The position numbers were made by a program, and so were the translations under genes. Below the pieces are notes generated by a model. That model worked only from the letters and a program-made list of their open reading frames with translations, was not told the DNA's origin and made no database searches. Positions 1-8,060 of a DNA stretch of 42,912 nt are shown here, one piece after another; position 1 is the stretch's first letter, and the number at the start of each line of letters is the position of its first letter. Source of the DNA: an uncultured Alphaproteobacteria bacterium (GTDB lineage: Bacteria > Pseudomonadota > Alphaproteobacteria > CAAHEQ01 > UBA3637); NCBI GenBank assembly GCA_944392145.1, contig CALXVS010000012.1, positions 1 through 42,912 on the forward strand. Reading direction: 5' to 3'.

Positions 1-16
1 AAATCTATAAATACTT

Positions 17-220
17 TCAATCACTTATAAAATAAATAATACTTACACTTATTTTTTTTATTATCTGGGTTGATGACCATACGTGGGGTGTCTCTGTCAG
101 AGACGATTTATCGCTATTTGTGACATACCGCTGTCCGGCATGCTTGGCATTGCGCGCATCCGCTGTCTCTGATACCGCTTTCCCTAAAACACCCTTTTTG
201 AAAAATCCCTTAAAATGCAT
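17..220 (-). pseudogene. Truncated prepilin leader (cassette remnant)
   Basis: This reads as 67 residues starting MHFKGFFKKGVLGKAVSETA. The first 31 codons match the leader of the prepilin gene at 42494 almost exactly, and the ribosome-binding site AAGGAGACAGCAT is the same. After residue 31 the two diverge. This copy runs through unrelated low-complexity sequence to a stop and never reaches a hydrophobic prepilin helix or a GRSMIE cleavage motif. I read it as a prepilin gene that lost its body by deletion or recombination, or as a donor/silent leader cassette. It lies within 20 bases of the window edge, so a distant continuation cannot be excluded. A short independent peptide gene is a less likely alternative. 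Confidence 0.55.
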
Positions 221-430
221 ATGCTGTCTCCTTTTATAAAAATACCGCCTTTTGTCTTAAATAAAGGATCCTTTTTTTAGACACATTTTAAAAGAAAAAA
301 ATACCCCATTCCAAAATAGATGTTTTTTATTCAATTACAATAACTTATTTTTTTATTGACACACTTCCTAAAGTATGTTAATTTAATCCAAAAGAGCGTT
401 ACATTCTAACGATCCTTTTTTTCAGACAGT
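122..430. repeat. Inverted repeat, copy 1 (partner at 42284-42590)
   Basis: About 305 bases here are the near-perfect reverse complement of 42284-42590, with only a few single-base differences. The shared block covers the upstream element, ribosome-binding site and first 31 codons of a prepilin gene. The two arms face each other at opposite ends of the window, about 42 kb apart. Confidence 0.9.
266..430 (-). promoter_or_regulatory. Conserved prepilin upstream element, copy 1
   Basis: This 160-base block is shared with 27526-27690 and 42284-42448, each time just upstream of a prepilin-type gene. It is bounded by two direct repeats of the form GATCCTTTTTTTAGACA. On the + strand, pointing away from the prepilin, there is a good sigma70-like promoter: TTGACA, a 17-base spacer and TAATTT, with an extended-minus-10 TG. 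It is followed within about 15 bases by the hairpin CGTTA-CATTC-TAACG and a run of T. No equally good promoter pointing towards the prepilin was seen. Confidence 0.55.
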
Positions 431-545
431 ATATTTTTAAAATTAACTTATTAATATTTTTAAATAATTTACTATAAACACAGTAAAAATATATTAACGT
501 TTTACCGGATTCAACAACGTTTGTCCCCCTGAATATATAAGGAAA

Positions 546-570
546 GAAAAAGGACTGTTTCCCCTTTTTC
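546..570 (-). terminator. Terminator downstream of uvrB
   Basis: Stem AAAAAGG (547-553) pairs with CCTTTTT (563-569), 27-50 bases past the uvrB stop. Read on the minus strand the stem ends in a T-rich tract. The rest of 431-596 is AT-rich with nothing else recognised. Confidence 0.55.
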
Positions 571-596
571 AAAAACAAGAGATAAAAAACCGGATA

Positions 597-2606
597 TTAT
601 TTTAGTTGTGCTTTTTCAAGAGCCCGAATGCGATCCCGCAATTCACTTGCTTTTTCAAAATTCAATGCGTCAGCTTCTTTCAACATTTGCCGCCGTAGTC
701 GCTCTATTTCACCCGCGATATCACCTGTTTGAATCGTTTCCAATACCGGTGCAATCGGGGCATCAATATCACCAAATTCAGTCAACAAATCGGCAACCTC
801 TTTTTTAACCGTTTTCGGCACAATACCATGCGCCGCATTAAAAGCTTCCTGTTTCGCGCGCCGGCGACGCGTTTCATCAACGGCAGCCTGAATAGAGCCG
901 GTCATCCGGTCGGCATATAAAATTACCCGCCCGCCTGCGTTGCGTGCTGCCCGACCGATTGTTTGAATCAATGAAGTTTCAGACCGTAAAAATCCCTCTT
1001 TATCTGCATCTAAAATCGCGACAAGCGCCACTTCGGGAATATCCAACCCTTCCCGCAACAAGTTGATTCCCACCAATACATCAAATGCCCCTAACCGTAA
1101 ATCACGGATAATTTGAATGCGTTCCAACGTATCAATGTCCGAATGCATATAGCGGGCCTTTAAGCCGTTTTCATTCAAATAATCGGTCAAATCTTCGGCC
1201 ATTTTTTTGGTCAGTGTCGTTGCCAACACCCGCCCGCCGGCTTTGGCAACCGCAACACATTCACTCATTAAATCTTCCACCTGAGTCGCAACAGGACGAA
1301 TAAGACATTCGGGGTCCAACAACCCCGTCGGGCGAATGATTTGTTCAGTAAAGACACCCTTGGTTTCACTCAATTCAAAGGGCCCCGGTGTTGCCGATAC
1401 AAAAATTGTGCGCGGCCGCATCACATCCCATTCTTCAAACGTTAGCGGCCGATTATCCATACAGCTGGGCAACCGAAAGCCGTATTCCGATAAAACCGAT
1501 TTTCGGGCATAATCGCCGCGATACATGGCACGCAGCTGCGGCACGGTCACATGACTTTCATCCACAAACAACAGGGCATCTTTCGGTAAATATTCAAACA
1601 GGGTCGGGGGGGCTTCACCGGGACGCCGACCGGTTAAATGCCGCGAATAGTTTTCAATCCCCTTACACGAACCTGTTGCTTCCAACATTTCCAAATCATA
1701 CCGCGTGCGCGACGCCAACCGCTGGGCTTCCAACAATTGATTATGGGTTTCAAAAAAATGCAGCCGTTCTTTCAGTTCTTCTTTAATACTGCGAATCGCT
1801 TGCGATAACGCCGGCCGCGGCGTTACATAGTGACTGGCCGGAAAGATAACAATATCATTCAGGGCCATTTTCCGTTGCCCCGTCAACGGATCAAATTCAA
1901 AAATAGATTCAATCTCATCCCCAAAAAAAGAAACACGCCAAGCTAAATCCTCATAATGCGACGGGAAAATATCCAACAAATCCCCGTTTTGACGAAAACA
2001 ACCGCGCTCAAAGGCTAAATCGTTCCGTTTGTATTGTAATTCAACCAACTTTCGTGTGACTTCTTTTAAATCAACCGTCGTGCCCGTTTTTAACGAAAAC
2101 GCCATAGATGAATACGATTCGGCATCCCCTAATCCATAAATACAGGACACCGACGAAACGACAATCACATCGCGCCGTTCCAACAAATGCCGCGTTGCCG
2201 CATGCCGCAAACGGTCTATTTGTTCGTTGATAGCTGAATCTTTTTCAATATAGGTATCGGTTTTGGGAATATAGGCCTCGGGTTGATAATAATCATAATA
2301 AGACACAAAATATTCCACCGCGTTTTCGGGAAAAAAAGCCTTCATTTCTCCATAAAGCTGCGCTGCCAAGGTTTTATTATGCGCCAAAATCAATGCCGGC
2401 CGCCGCAAGGTGTTAATCACATGCGCCATGGTAAAGGTTTTGCCCGAACCGGTAATGCCCAGCAAAACCTGATTCTTTTCTTGTTTTTTAAGGCCGGCAA
2501 CCAACTCGGCAATTGCCTGCGGCTGATCGCCCGCCGGATCAAACGGGGCTTTTAAGTGAAAGTCCGCCTCCCCCCCAAGGTCGGGCCGCTGATACATCGG
2601 AATCAT
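597..2606 (-). CDS. uvrB: UvrABC excinuclease subunit B
   Basis: UvrB is the DNA-damage-verifying helicase-like subunit of nucleotide excision repair. It takes damaged DNA from UvrA and recruits UvrC. The 669-residue length is normal for the family. Visible landmarks are the Walker A GITGSGKT at residues 50-57, the DNA-inserting beta-hairpin region with [12 protein letters not shown] near residue 103, helicase motifs such as DESHV and IGRAARN, and a C-terminal UVR (UvrC-binding) helix pair at about residues 630-665. The start overlaps the stop of the upstream membrane protein by 4 bases, so the two are translationally coupled, which is an unusual partner for uvrB. A terminator-like hairpin follows. 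Confidence 0.97.
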   Translation of the reverse strand: MIPMYQRPDLGGEADFHLKAPFDPAGDQPQAIAELVAGLKKQEKNQVLLGITGSGKTFTMAHVINTLRRPALILAHNKTLAAQLYGEMKAFFPENAVEYFVSYYDYYQPEAYIPKTDTYIEKDSAINEQIDRLRHAATRHLLERRDVIVVSSVSCIYGLGDAESYSSMAFSLKTGTTVDLKEVTRKLVELQYKRNDLAFERGCFRQNGDLLDIFPSHYEDLAWRVSFFGDEIESIFEFDPLTGQRKMALNDIVIFPASHYVTPRPALSQAIRSIKEELKERLHFFETHNQLLEAQRLASRTRYDLEMLEATGSCKGIENYSRHLTGRRPGEAPPTLFEYLPKDALLFVDESHVTVPQLRAMYRGDYARKSVLSEYGFRLPSCMDNRPLTFEEWDVMRPRTIFVSATPGPFELSETKGVFTEQIIRPTGLLDPECLIRPVATQVEDLMSECVAVAKAGGRVLATTLTKKMAEDLTDYLNENGLKARYMHSDIDTLERIQIIRDLRLGAFDVLVGINLLREGLDIPEVALVAILDADKEGFLRSETSLIQTIGRAARNAGGRVILYADRMTGSIQAAVDETRRRRAKQEAFNAAHGIVPKTVKKEVADLLTEFGDIDAPIAPVLETIQTGDIAGEIERLRRQMLKEADALNFEKASELRDRIRALEKAQLK

Positions 2607-3808
2607 GCACGCTTTGTCCGCTTCTTCGGCATTTTTTGCCGTGTTTTTGCAGGGGCTTTAGGGGCCTTTCGGGCTGCCGATGTCGGCTTGTTCGCCGGGG
2701 ACTTCTTTTTTAAAACAACCGATTTGACCGCACCCTTGGATGCCCTTTGTTTGAGTGGCAAACGCCCCGCCTCTTGCACCAAGGCCCGCACCCCGTTTTT
2801 CATATCCGAAAACAAATCGCGCAACCGCACTTTCGGCGCACCCCAATCGGCCAATCGGCGATATAAATCAACACACATAATCCCCAAACAAACCGTGTAA
2901 ACCAATACGCCCGTTTGAAAAGAGGTTACGGCAAACACAATACCGATCGCGCCAAACAACAAACTGCGCATCATGATAAAGCGCGACAGCTTGGGATCAT
3001 TCGGATACGCCTGCATGGCTTGTTCGGTTAAAAAGGAATCCGAAAGCATCGCCAACCGGCGCGCGGTTATGGCCGTAAATAATACAACAAAAACCACTTC
3101 AAACACGTAATACCCTGCTGTCACAAAACCAGCCCCAGTCAGCCCGTAAACCGTCAAAACCATCAATAAAAAGCCCCATAAAAAGCCGACAATTCCAAAA
3201 ATACATCGGGCCGGCCCGTGAATACCGACAAAAACATTAAGTGGCACGGCTAAAATCCATAAAAACGCCGCGGCAGCAACCGTCCAGGAAGGTATTTTAT
3301 GAAAAAACGCCCCCATTACCGTCATTAACAAGAGAAAACCGGCCGTCGCGTTCACGTTAAAACCCGGTATCCGGTCAAGCCAGACAAACATACCGATAAA
3401 CACGGTTGCAACCACCGCCATAAATGCATGCACCACAACCGGCGACACAGAACCCAAAAAACTGTCCGGCGGTACCGTAATTCCCCATGCGGCCGCAAAA
3501 CTTAAACCAAACAAAACCAATGCCCGTGTTTTTATCGGCAACTCACGCATCTGCACAATTCCCCATGCACCGGCGCAAACAACGGCCGTTAAAACCGTTC
3601 CCAAAGGCGCTTGCCACCAAACGGTCGGAATAATTAAAGCCCCACCCCACAATACAAGCGGCAGAGCCATTGTCGCCGATAAAACAACCGATACATTTCC
3701 TGTTTGGATCGCAGTTTTAGCGTGTGTCAAATGAAAAACAACCCGATATCCCACCATACTGATCAGGAAAAGGCCCCCCAAAACCGCAAAAAACATCACA
3801 AATGACAT
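2603..3808 (-). CDS. Polytopic membrane protein with basic tail
   Basis: I do not recognise the family. The 401 residues show about ten hydrophobic segments over residues 1-310. A soluble tail of roughly 70 residues follows, rich in Lys, Ala and Pro and ending PKKRTKRA; it is probably cytoplasmic and could bind nucleic acid or acidic lipid. No catalytic motif was identified. A WecA/MraY-like transferase was considered, but no DDxxD-type motif is seen. The ribosome-binding site AAGGAG lies upstream of the start. The gene sits between infA and uvrB and overlaps uvrB by 4 bases. Confidence 0.75.
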   Translation of the reverse strand: MSFVMFFAVLGGLFLISMVGYRVVFHLTHAKTAIQTGNVSVVLSATMALPLVLWGGALIIPTVWWQAPLGTVLTAVVCAGAWGIVQMRELPIKTRALVLFGLSFAAAWGITVPPDSFLGSVSPVVVHAFMAVVATVFIGMFVWLDRIPGFNVNATAGFLLLMTVMGAFFHKIPSWTVAAAAFLWILAVPLNVFVGIHGPARCIFGIVGFLWGFLLMVLTVYGLTGAGFVTAGYYVFEVVFVVLFTAITARRLAMLSDSFLTEQAMQAYPNDPKLSRFIMMRSLLFGAIGIVFAVTSFQTGVLVYTVCLGIMCVDLYRRLADWGAPKVRLRDLFSDMKNGVRALVQEAGRLPLKQRASKGAVKSVVLKKKSPANKPTSAARKAPKAPAKTRQKMPKKRTKRA

Positions 3809-3881
3809 TATGTCTCACTCCTTTTCCTTTAAAAAACAAAAAATCGGTCTTTGGGTGGACATTCCCCCCAAAAAAACTTTT

Positions 3882-4103
3882 TTAAGCTTTATGCCGAAAA
3901 GCAATACGCCCTTTGGTCAAATCATACGGGGTCATTTCAATTTCCACTTTATCCCCCACCATAACCCGAATGCGAAACTTGCGCATTTTACCTGATGTAT
4001 GCGCCAAAATTTCATGACCGTTTTCCAACTTAACCCGAAACGTCGCATTGGGCAACGCTTCAACAACGGTGCCGGTGAACTGTAAAACTTCTTCTTTTGC
4101 CAT
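3882..4103 (-). CDS. infA: Translation initiation factor IF-1
   Basis: IF-1 is a small OB-fold protein that occupies the ribosomal A site during initiation. The 73 residues match the family length and show the typical [19 protein letters not shown] start and the conserved [12 protein letters not shown] and [10 protein letters not shown] segments. A ribosome-binding site (AAGGAG) precedes the ATG. The gene is divergent from ettA and likely heads the infA-membrane protein-uvrB transcription unit, with a 73-base gap to the next gene. Confidence 0.97.
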   Translation of the reverse strand: MAKEEVLQFTGTVVEALPNATFRVKLENGHEILAHTSGKMRKFRIRVMVGDKVEIEMTPYDLTKGRIAFRHKA

Positions 4104-4186
4104 AAATTCTCCTTATTATTTCAAGCGAAAGTTTGGGGGATTATACCCCTTTTTTCAACCGGTTGCAACAAAAATCCGACATGGGA

Positions 4187-4215
4187 TTGACTTTTATCTG
4201 CCTTTTTGATACGAT
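4187..4215 (+). promoter_or_regulatory. Probable sigma70 promoter of ettA
   Basis: TTGACT at 4187-4192 and TACGAT at 4210-4215 are separated by 17 bases. They lie about 40 bases upstream of the ettA start, which has its own AAGGATG ribosome-binding site. Confidence 0.6.
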
Positions 4216-4256
4216 AAAGGGCATTGTTTTTTTATTTTTGAATAAAGGATGACACG

Positions 4257-5930
4257 ATGGCTTCATATCAATATATATATGTCATGAAAGATTTATGCAA
4301 AACCTTTCCCGGTGGAAAAGAGGTATTAAAACACATTTGGCTGTCCTTTTTTCCGGGCGCAAAAATCGGTGTCATCGGCCCCAACGGAGCGGGTAAATCA
4401 ACCCTTTTAAAAATCATGGCGGGCTTGGATTCGGACTTTTCGGGCGAAGCGTGGGCGGCTGACGGTGTTAAAGTCGGCTATTTACCGCAAGAACCGCAGC
4501 TGGATCCCCAAAAAAACGTGTTGGAAAATATTATGGAGGCAGTCGCCGAAACCCGCGATTTAATGAAAGCCTATGAAGACGTCAATATGCAATTTGCCGA
4601 TCCTGAAGCCGATATGGATGCGTTAATCGCGCGTCAGGCGGAATTGCAAGAAAAAATTGATGCCATGGGCGGCTGGGAATTGGAACGCACACTTGAAATC
4701 GCCATGGATGCTTTGCGCTGTCCGCCGGGGGATGCTGACGTCACAAAACTGTCGGGCGGCGAAAAACGGCGGGTGGCGTTGTGCCGGTTGCTGTTGAGTA
4801 AACCCGACATGTTGTTGTTGGATGAACCGACCAACCATTTGGATGCCGAATCGGTAGCGTGGCTACAAACGTTTTTAAGTAATTATGAGGGCACTGTCGT
4901 CATGATCACACACGACCGTTACTTTTTGGACAACGTGACCGGGTGGATTTTGGAAATGGATCGCGGTGAAGGAATTCCGTATGAGGGAAACTATACCTCG
5001 TGGCTGGAACAAAAGCAAAAACGCCTTGAACAAGAACAAAATGCCGAAAGCAACCGTCAAAAAACTTTAGCCCGCGAATTGGAATGGGTGCGCCAATCCC
5101 CAAAAGCGCGTCAGGCAAAATCTAAAGCCCGCATCACCGCATATGAGGAATTGTTAAAACAATCGGTTGAAAAAGTGCCCGATGTCGCACAAATTGTTAT
5201 TCCGGCCGGTCCCCGTTTGGGTCAGGTGGTGTTGGAAGCCCACAACTTAAAAAAAGCGTTCGGTGACAAATTGTTATTTCACAATTTAACGTTTAACCTG
5301 CCCGCCGGCGGTATTGTGGGAGTTATCGGCCCCAACGGTGCGGGGAAATCAACATTGTTGAAAATCATCACGGGAGAAGAGCAACCCGATTCGGGCACAT
5401 TCCGATTGGGCGAAACCGTTAAACTGGGCTTTGTCAATCAATCACGCGATGCGTTGGATGACACCAAAACGGTGTGGCAGGAAATTTCCGACGGCAAAGA
5501 CATGTTGACCCTTGGCAAACGCGAGGTTCCCTCACGCGCCTATGTATCTTTGTTCAACTTTAAAGGCCCTAATCAACAAAAAAAGGTCGGCCAACTGTCG
5601 GGGGGCGAACGCAATCGCGTTCATTTAGCCAAAATGCTGAAATCCGGTGCTAACGTTTTATTATTGGATGAACCGACCAACGATTTGGATATGGAAACCT
5701 TGCTGGCGTTGGAAGAAGCCTTGATGGACTTTCCGGGATGCGCGGTCATCACGTCACACGACCGCCGTTTTTTAGATCACTTGGCCACCCACATTTTGGC
5801 GTTTGAAGGTGATTCCGAAGTCGTGTTTTTTGAAGGGAATTATGAAGAATACGAACGCGATTACCATCGTCGCAAAGGCACCGATGCCGATCATCCGAAA
5901 CGATTAAAATTTAAACCGATTGAACGGTAA
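4257..5930 (+). CDS. ettA: Energy-dependent translational throttle protein EttA
   Basis: EttA is an ABC-F ATPase without membrane domains that binds the ribosomal E site and gates entry into elongation according to cellular ATP. Two ABC cassettes are present. The first has Walker A GPNGAGKS at residues 41-48 and signature LSGGEKRR. The second has GPNGAGKS near residue 358 and signature LSGGERNR. Both have LLLDEPTN Walker B motifs. The linker between them is highly charged, and an arm-type insertion lies in cassette 1, as expected for EttA. The length of 557 residues matches the family (about 555). It is monocistronic or followed by the small ORF at 5990. Confidence 0.95.
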   Translation: MASYQYIYVMKDLCKTFPGGKEVLKHIWLSFFPGAKIGVIGPNGAGKSTLLKIMAGLDSDFSGEAWAADGVKVGYLPQEPQLDPQKNVLENIMEAVAETRDLMKAYEDVNMQFADPEADMDALIARQAELQEKIDAMGGWELERTLEIAMDALRCPPGDADVTKLSGGEKRRVALCRLLLSKPDMLLLDEPTNHLDAESVAWLQTFLSNYEGTVVMITHDRYFLDNVTGWILEMDRGEGIPYEGNYTSWLEQKQKRLEQEQNAESNRQKTLARELEWVRQSPKARQAKSKARITAYEELLKQSVEKVPDVAQIVIPAGPRLGQVVLEAHNLKKAFGDKLLFHNLTFNLPAGGIVGVIGPNGAGKSTLLKIITGEEQPDSGTFRLGETVKLGFVNQSRDALDDTKTVWQEISDGKDMLTLGKREVPSRAYVSLFNFKGPNQQKKVGQLSGGERNRVHLAKMLKSGANVLLLDEPTNDLDMETLLALEEALMDFPGCAVITSHDRRFLDHLATHILAFEGDSEVVFFEGNYEEYERDYHRRKGTDADHPKRLKFKPIER

Positions 5931-5989
5931 GCAGTCCTCCCTGTTCACCGTTCTTGGATGTTATCTTTTTTTCAAGAAAAGGATTTTTG

Positions 5990-6199
5990 GTGTCTTATCA
6001 ATTTCGCTGTATTTTAATCATTACTGTTTTGAGCCTGCTTGCCGTCATCGGGATAATTGCAATTGCATCAATTCATATTTTATCAGGCACGGAACAGCTT
6101 AATTTAATTAAAAACGGGGAAACAATCACAGCGTATCAGATATACACAACAACCTGCTATGTCGGTTTAAAATTAAAAATATCGGCTTTAATTGCTTAA
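5990..6199 (+). CDS. Small membrane ORF upstream of the GT6 gene
   Basis: A 69-codon ORF starts at a GTG preceded by AAAAGGA. It has one strong transmembrane helix at residues 8-30 (core VLSLLAVIGIIAIASI) followed by about 35 polar residues. No family is recognised. It lies 37 bases before the glycosyltransferase ORF in another reading frame. It may be an independent small membrane protein. It may also be the detached membrane anchor of the enzyme, since vertebrate GT6 enzymes are type II membrane proteins. The region is AT-rich compared with ettA and parE. Confidence 0.4.
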   Translation: MSYQFRCILIITVLSLLAVIGIIAIASIHILSGTEQLNLIKNGETITAYQIYTTTCYVGLKLKISALIA

Positions 6200-6236
6200 A
6201 TGTTTTTAACAAAACAAAAACACCCTTTGCAACAAA

Positions 6237-7040
6237 ATGCCGCAAAACCATAATGGGGGGGGTATTTGTGCATATTTTTTAACAGATAAAAAAAACACAT
6301 ACCGTTTGGTGCAAGAATCGCAAATATCCTATACATCCCCCAAAAAAATTGCAGTTTTATACATCTCAACAGGACGCTACATTTGTTTTTGGAATGATTT
6401 TTATACATCTGCCGAAAAACATTTTTTACCACGGCACAAAAAAACTTATTTTTTATTCACGGATCATGATGATTTATCCGTTCCTGACAACGTTGTTAAA
6501 ATTCATCAGGAACAATTGCCTCGGCCTCATATAACTCTTAAACGGTATCATTTTTTTAGCGCAATAGAATCTCTTTTAAAAAAATTTGACTATATTTATT
6601 TTGTAAACGGAAACACAATCATTACACAAGATATTAACGAAGAAATTTTTCCGAACAACACACAAAAAATCATGGTCACACTTCATCCGGGATTTTATCG
6701 CGCCAATCCACGCCATGTAACATATGACCGTAATCCAAAATCCCGTGCCTTTATCCCATTGAATCAGGGAACATATTACGTTATGGGTGGCGTTAACGGT
6801 GGCACCGCTGCGGGATTTTTAGAAATGTCAAAAAAACTGAAAGCCGAAACAGATATTGATCTGAACAATGGCATTATACCGCGCTGGCATGACGAAAGCC
6901 TGTTAAACCGATATGTGGAAACACAAATACAAAATGGCAAAACACCCCTTATTTTGTTGCCTGTTTACGGTATTCCGCAATCGGGCTTTTCAAATATGAA
7001 TGAATTTCGCCCCCCTGGGAAAAATAAAGATATTGGATAA
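6237..7040 (+). CDS. GT6-family (ABO blood-group type) glycosyltransferase
   Basis: The protein resembles family GT6, which contains the human A and B transferases and bacterial relatives that add alpha-1,3 Gal or GalNAc. Matching landmarks are KKIAVLYISTGRYICFWNDF near residue 36, HPGFY at 150-154, YVMGGVNGGT at 181-190, and WHDES followed by LNRY from 217, which holds the catalytic Glu region. The metal-binding DXD of the animal enzymes is replaced by NGN at 124-126, the NXN form known from bacterial GT6. The likely role is capping a surface glycan such as LPS; the acceptor cannot be predicted. No ribosome-binding site precedes the ATG at 6237, so the true start is uncertain. Codons 6-9 contain a G8 tract. 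Low GC and an isolated position suggest horizontal acquisition. Confidence 0.85.
   Translation: MPQNHNGGGICAYFLTDKKNTYRLVQESQISYTSPKKIAVLYISTGRYICFWNDFYTSAEKHFLPRHKKTYFLFTDHDDLSVPDNVVKIHQEQLPRPHITLKRYHFFSAIESLLKKFDYIYFVNGNTIITQDINEEIFPNNTQKIMVTLHPGFYRANPRHVTYDRNPKSRAFIPLNQGTYYVMGGVNGGTAAGFLEMSKKLKAETDIDLNNGIIPRWHDESLLNRYVETQIQNGKTPLILLPVYGIPQSGFSNMNEFRPPGKNKDIG
6255..6262 (+). repeat. Poly-G tract (G8) at the 5' end of the GT6 ORF
   Basis: Eight consecutive G residues lie 18 bases after the ATG at 6237 in an otherwise AT-rich stretch. Gain or loss of one G would shift the reading frame ahead of the conserved domain. Confidence 0.7.
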
Positions 7041-7091
7041 GTCAAATTACGGTGGGGCTGCGTATCTAAGAGGGAAGTAATCAACAAAGAT

Positions 7092-7919
7092 CTATCGTGC
7101 CGACAACCATTCCAACACCGCATCCGTAAATCCGTGCCGTTTTAAATCGGTATGTGTGGCCGTTTCCGACGAAAAAAACATTTTAGGGTCTTTGGCGGTT
7201 TGGAATAAGGTCATCCCCAATTCATACGGCACCGTCGTATCCCGTTTCCCGTGGGCAATAAACAACCGTGTGTTCACATCCGAAATATAACGAATGGACG
7301 GATAAGAATCCCGCATCAGCCATTTAACCGGCAATAAATTTTTGACCCGAACGGCCGCCACATCGGTCAATGTGGTAAACGGGGCCTCTAAAATCACGGC
7401 ATCAAATGGCTCTTCCTGCCCCAACGTATATGCCGTAAATGTCGCCAAATATGTCCCCAATGAATATCCGTAAATAATGATATCTTTATTTTGGTATCCC
7501 AACCTTTTTAAATACGCCATGCCGGCCAGCGCATCTTGTTCAAACGTTTTTTGTCCCAACCGCCCCCGAAGACCGCCAAATCCCTGATATTCAATCATAA
7601 AAACGCCGTATCCGGCCGATACAAACGGTTCCACCCACGGAATAAAACACCCGATATTGCACGAATTACCGTGTAAAAACACCACCATCTTTTTTTGCTT
7701 GCCCGGTTTAACAAGCCATGCATAACTATGTCCGCCGGCCGGATTATCATAGGAAACTTCCTCAATCGCGGGTACATCACGCTGCGCATAGGCTAAATCG
7801 GCCGGCTGTGTATAGGGGTGGTATAATAATTTATCTTGAATCAGCCATGCCCCCGCGCACACCCCGATATACAGGCCGATTAAAATTCCCGCCAACGATT
7901 TCACATGTGTTGTTTTCAT
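7092..7919 (-). CDS. Membrane-anchored alpha/beta hydrolase (ABHD17/BEM46-like)
   Basis: This is a serine hydrolase of 275 residues. It has an N-terminal hydrophobic segment at about residues 9-29 (signal anchor), which places the catalytic domain in the periplasm. The oxyanion region HGNSCNIG, the nucleophile elbow GYSLG, the acid-bearing HGKRDTTVP and a late His in THTDL form a plausible Ser-Asp-His triad. The family includes esterases, thioesterases and peptidases of the S33-like type, so the substrate cannot be assigned. It is convergent with the GT6 gene (51-base gap) and divergent from parE. Confidence 0.85.
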   Translation of the reverse strand: MKTTHVKSLAGILIGLYIGVCAGAWLIQDKLLYHPYTQPADLAYAQRDVPAIEEVSYDNPAGGHSYAWLVKPGKQKKMVVFLHGNSCNIGCFIPWVEPFVSAGYGVFMIEYQGFGGLRGRLGQKTFEQDALAGMAYLKRLGYQNKDIIIYGYSLGTYLATFTAYTLGQEEPFDAVILEAPFTTLTDVAAVRVKNLLPVKWLMRDSYPSIRYISDVNTRLFIAHGKRDTTVPYELGMTLFQTAKDPKMFFSSETATHTDLKRHGFTDAVLEWLSAR

Positions 7920-8060
7920 TTTGTGTTTGTCCTTTATCGGTTTGTTATATTCTTTTTTACGGCGTTTTTCAAGTCTGAAGCCGTGTTAAGAGACATTTTT
8001 TTGTCTGTTTGATGCATTTTCGGCTTGATTTTTTCAGGTGTTTTCTGATAAACTGCCCTT

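Noticed and set aside
2603-3808. WecA/MraY-type sugar-phosphate transferase.
   Set aside because: Multiple membrane helices are present, but no Asp-rich catalytic loops were found.
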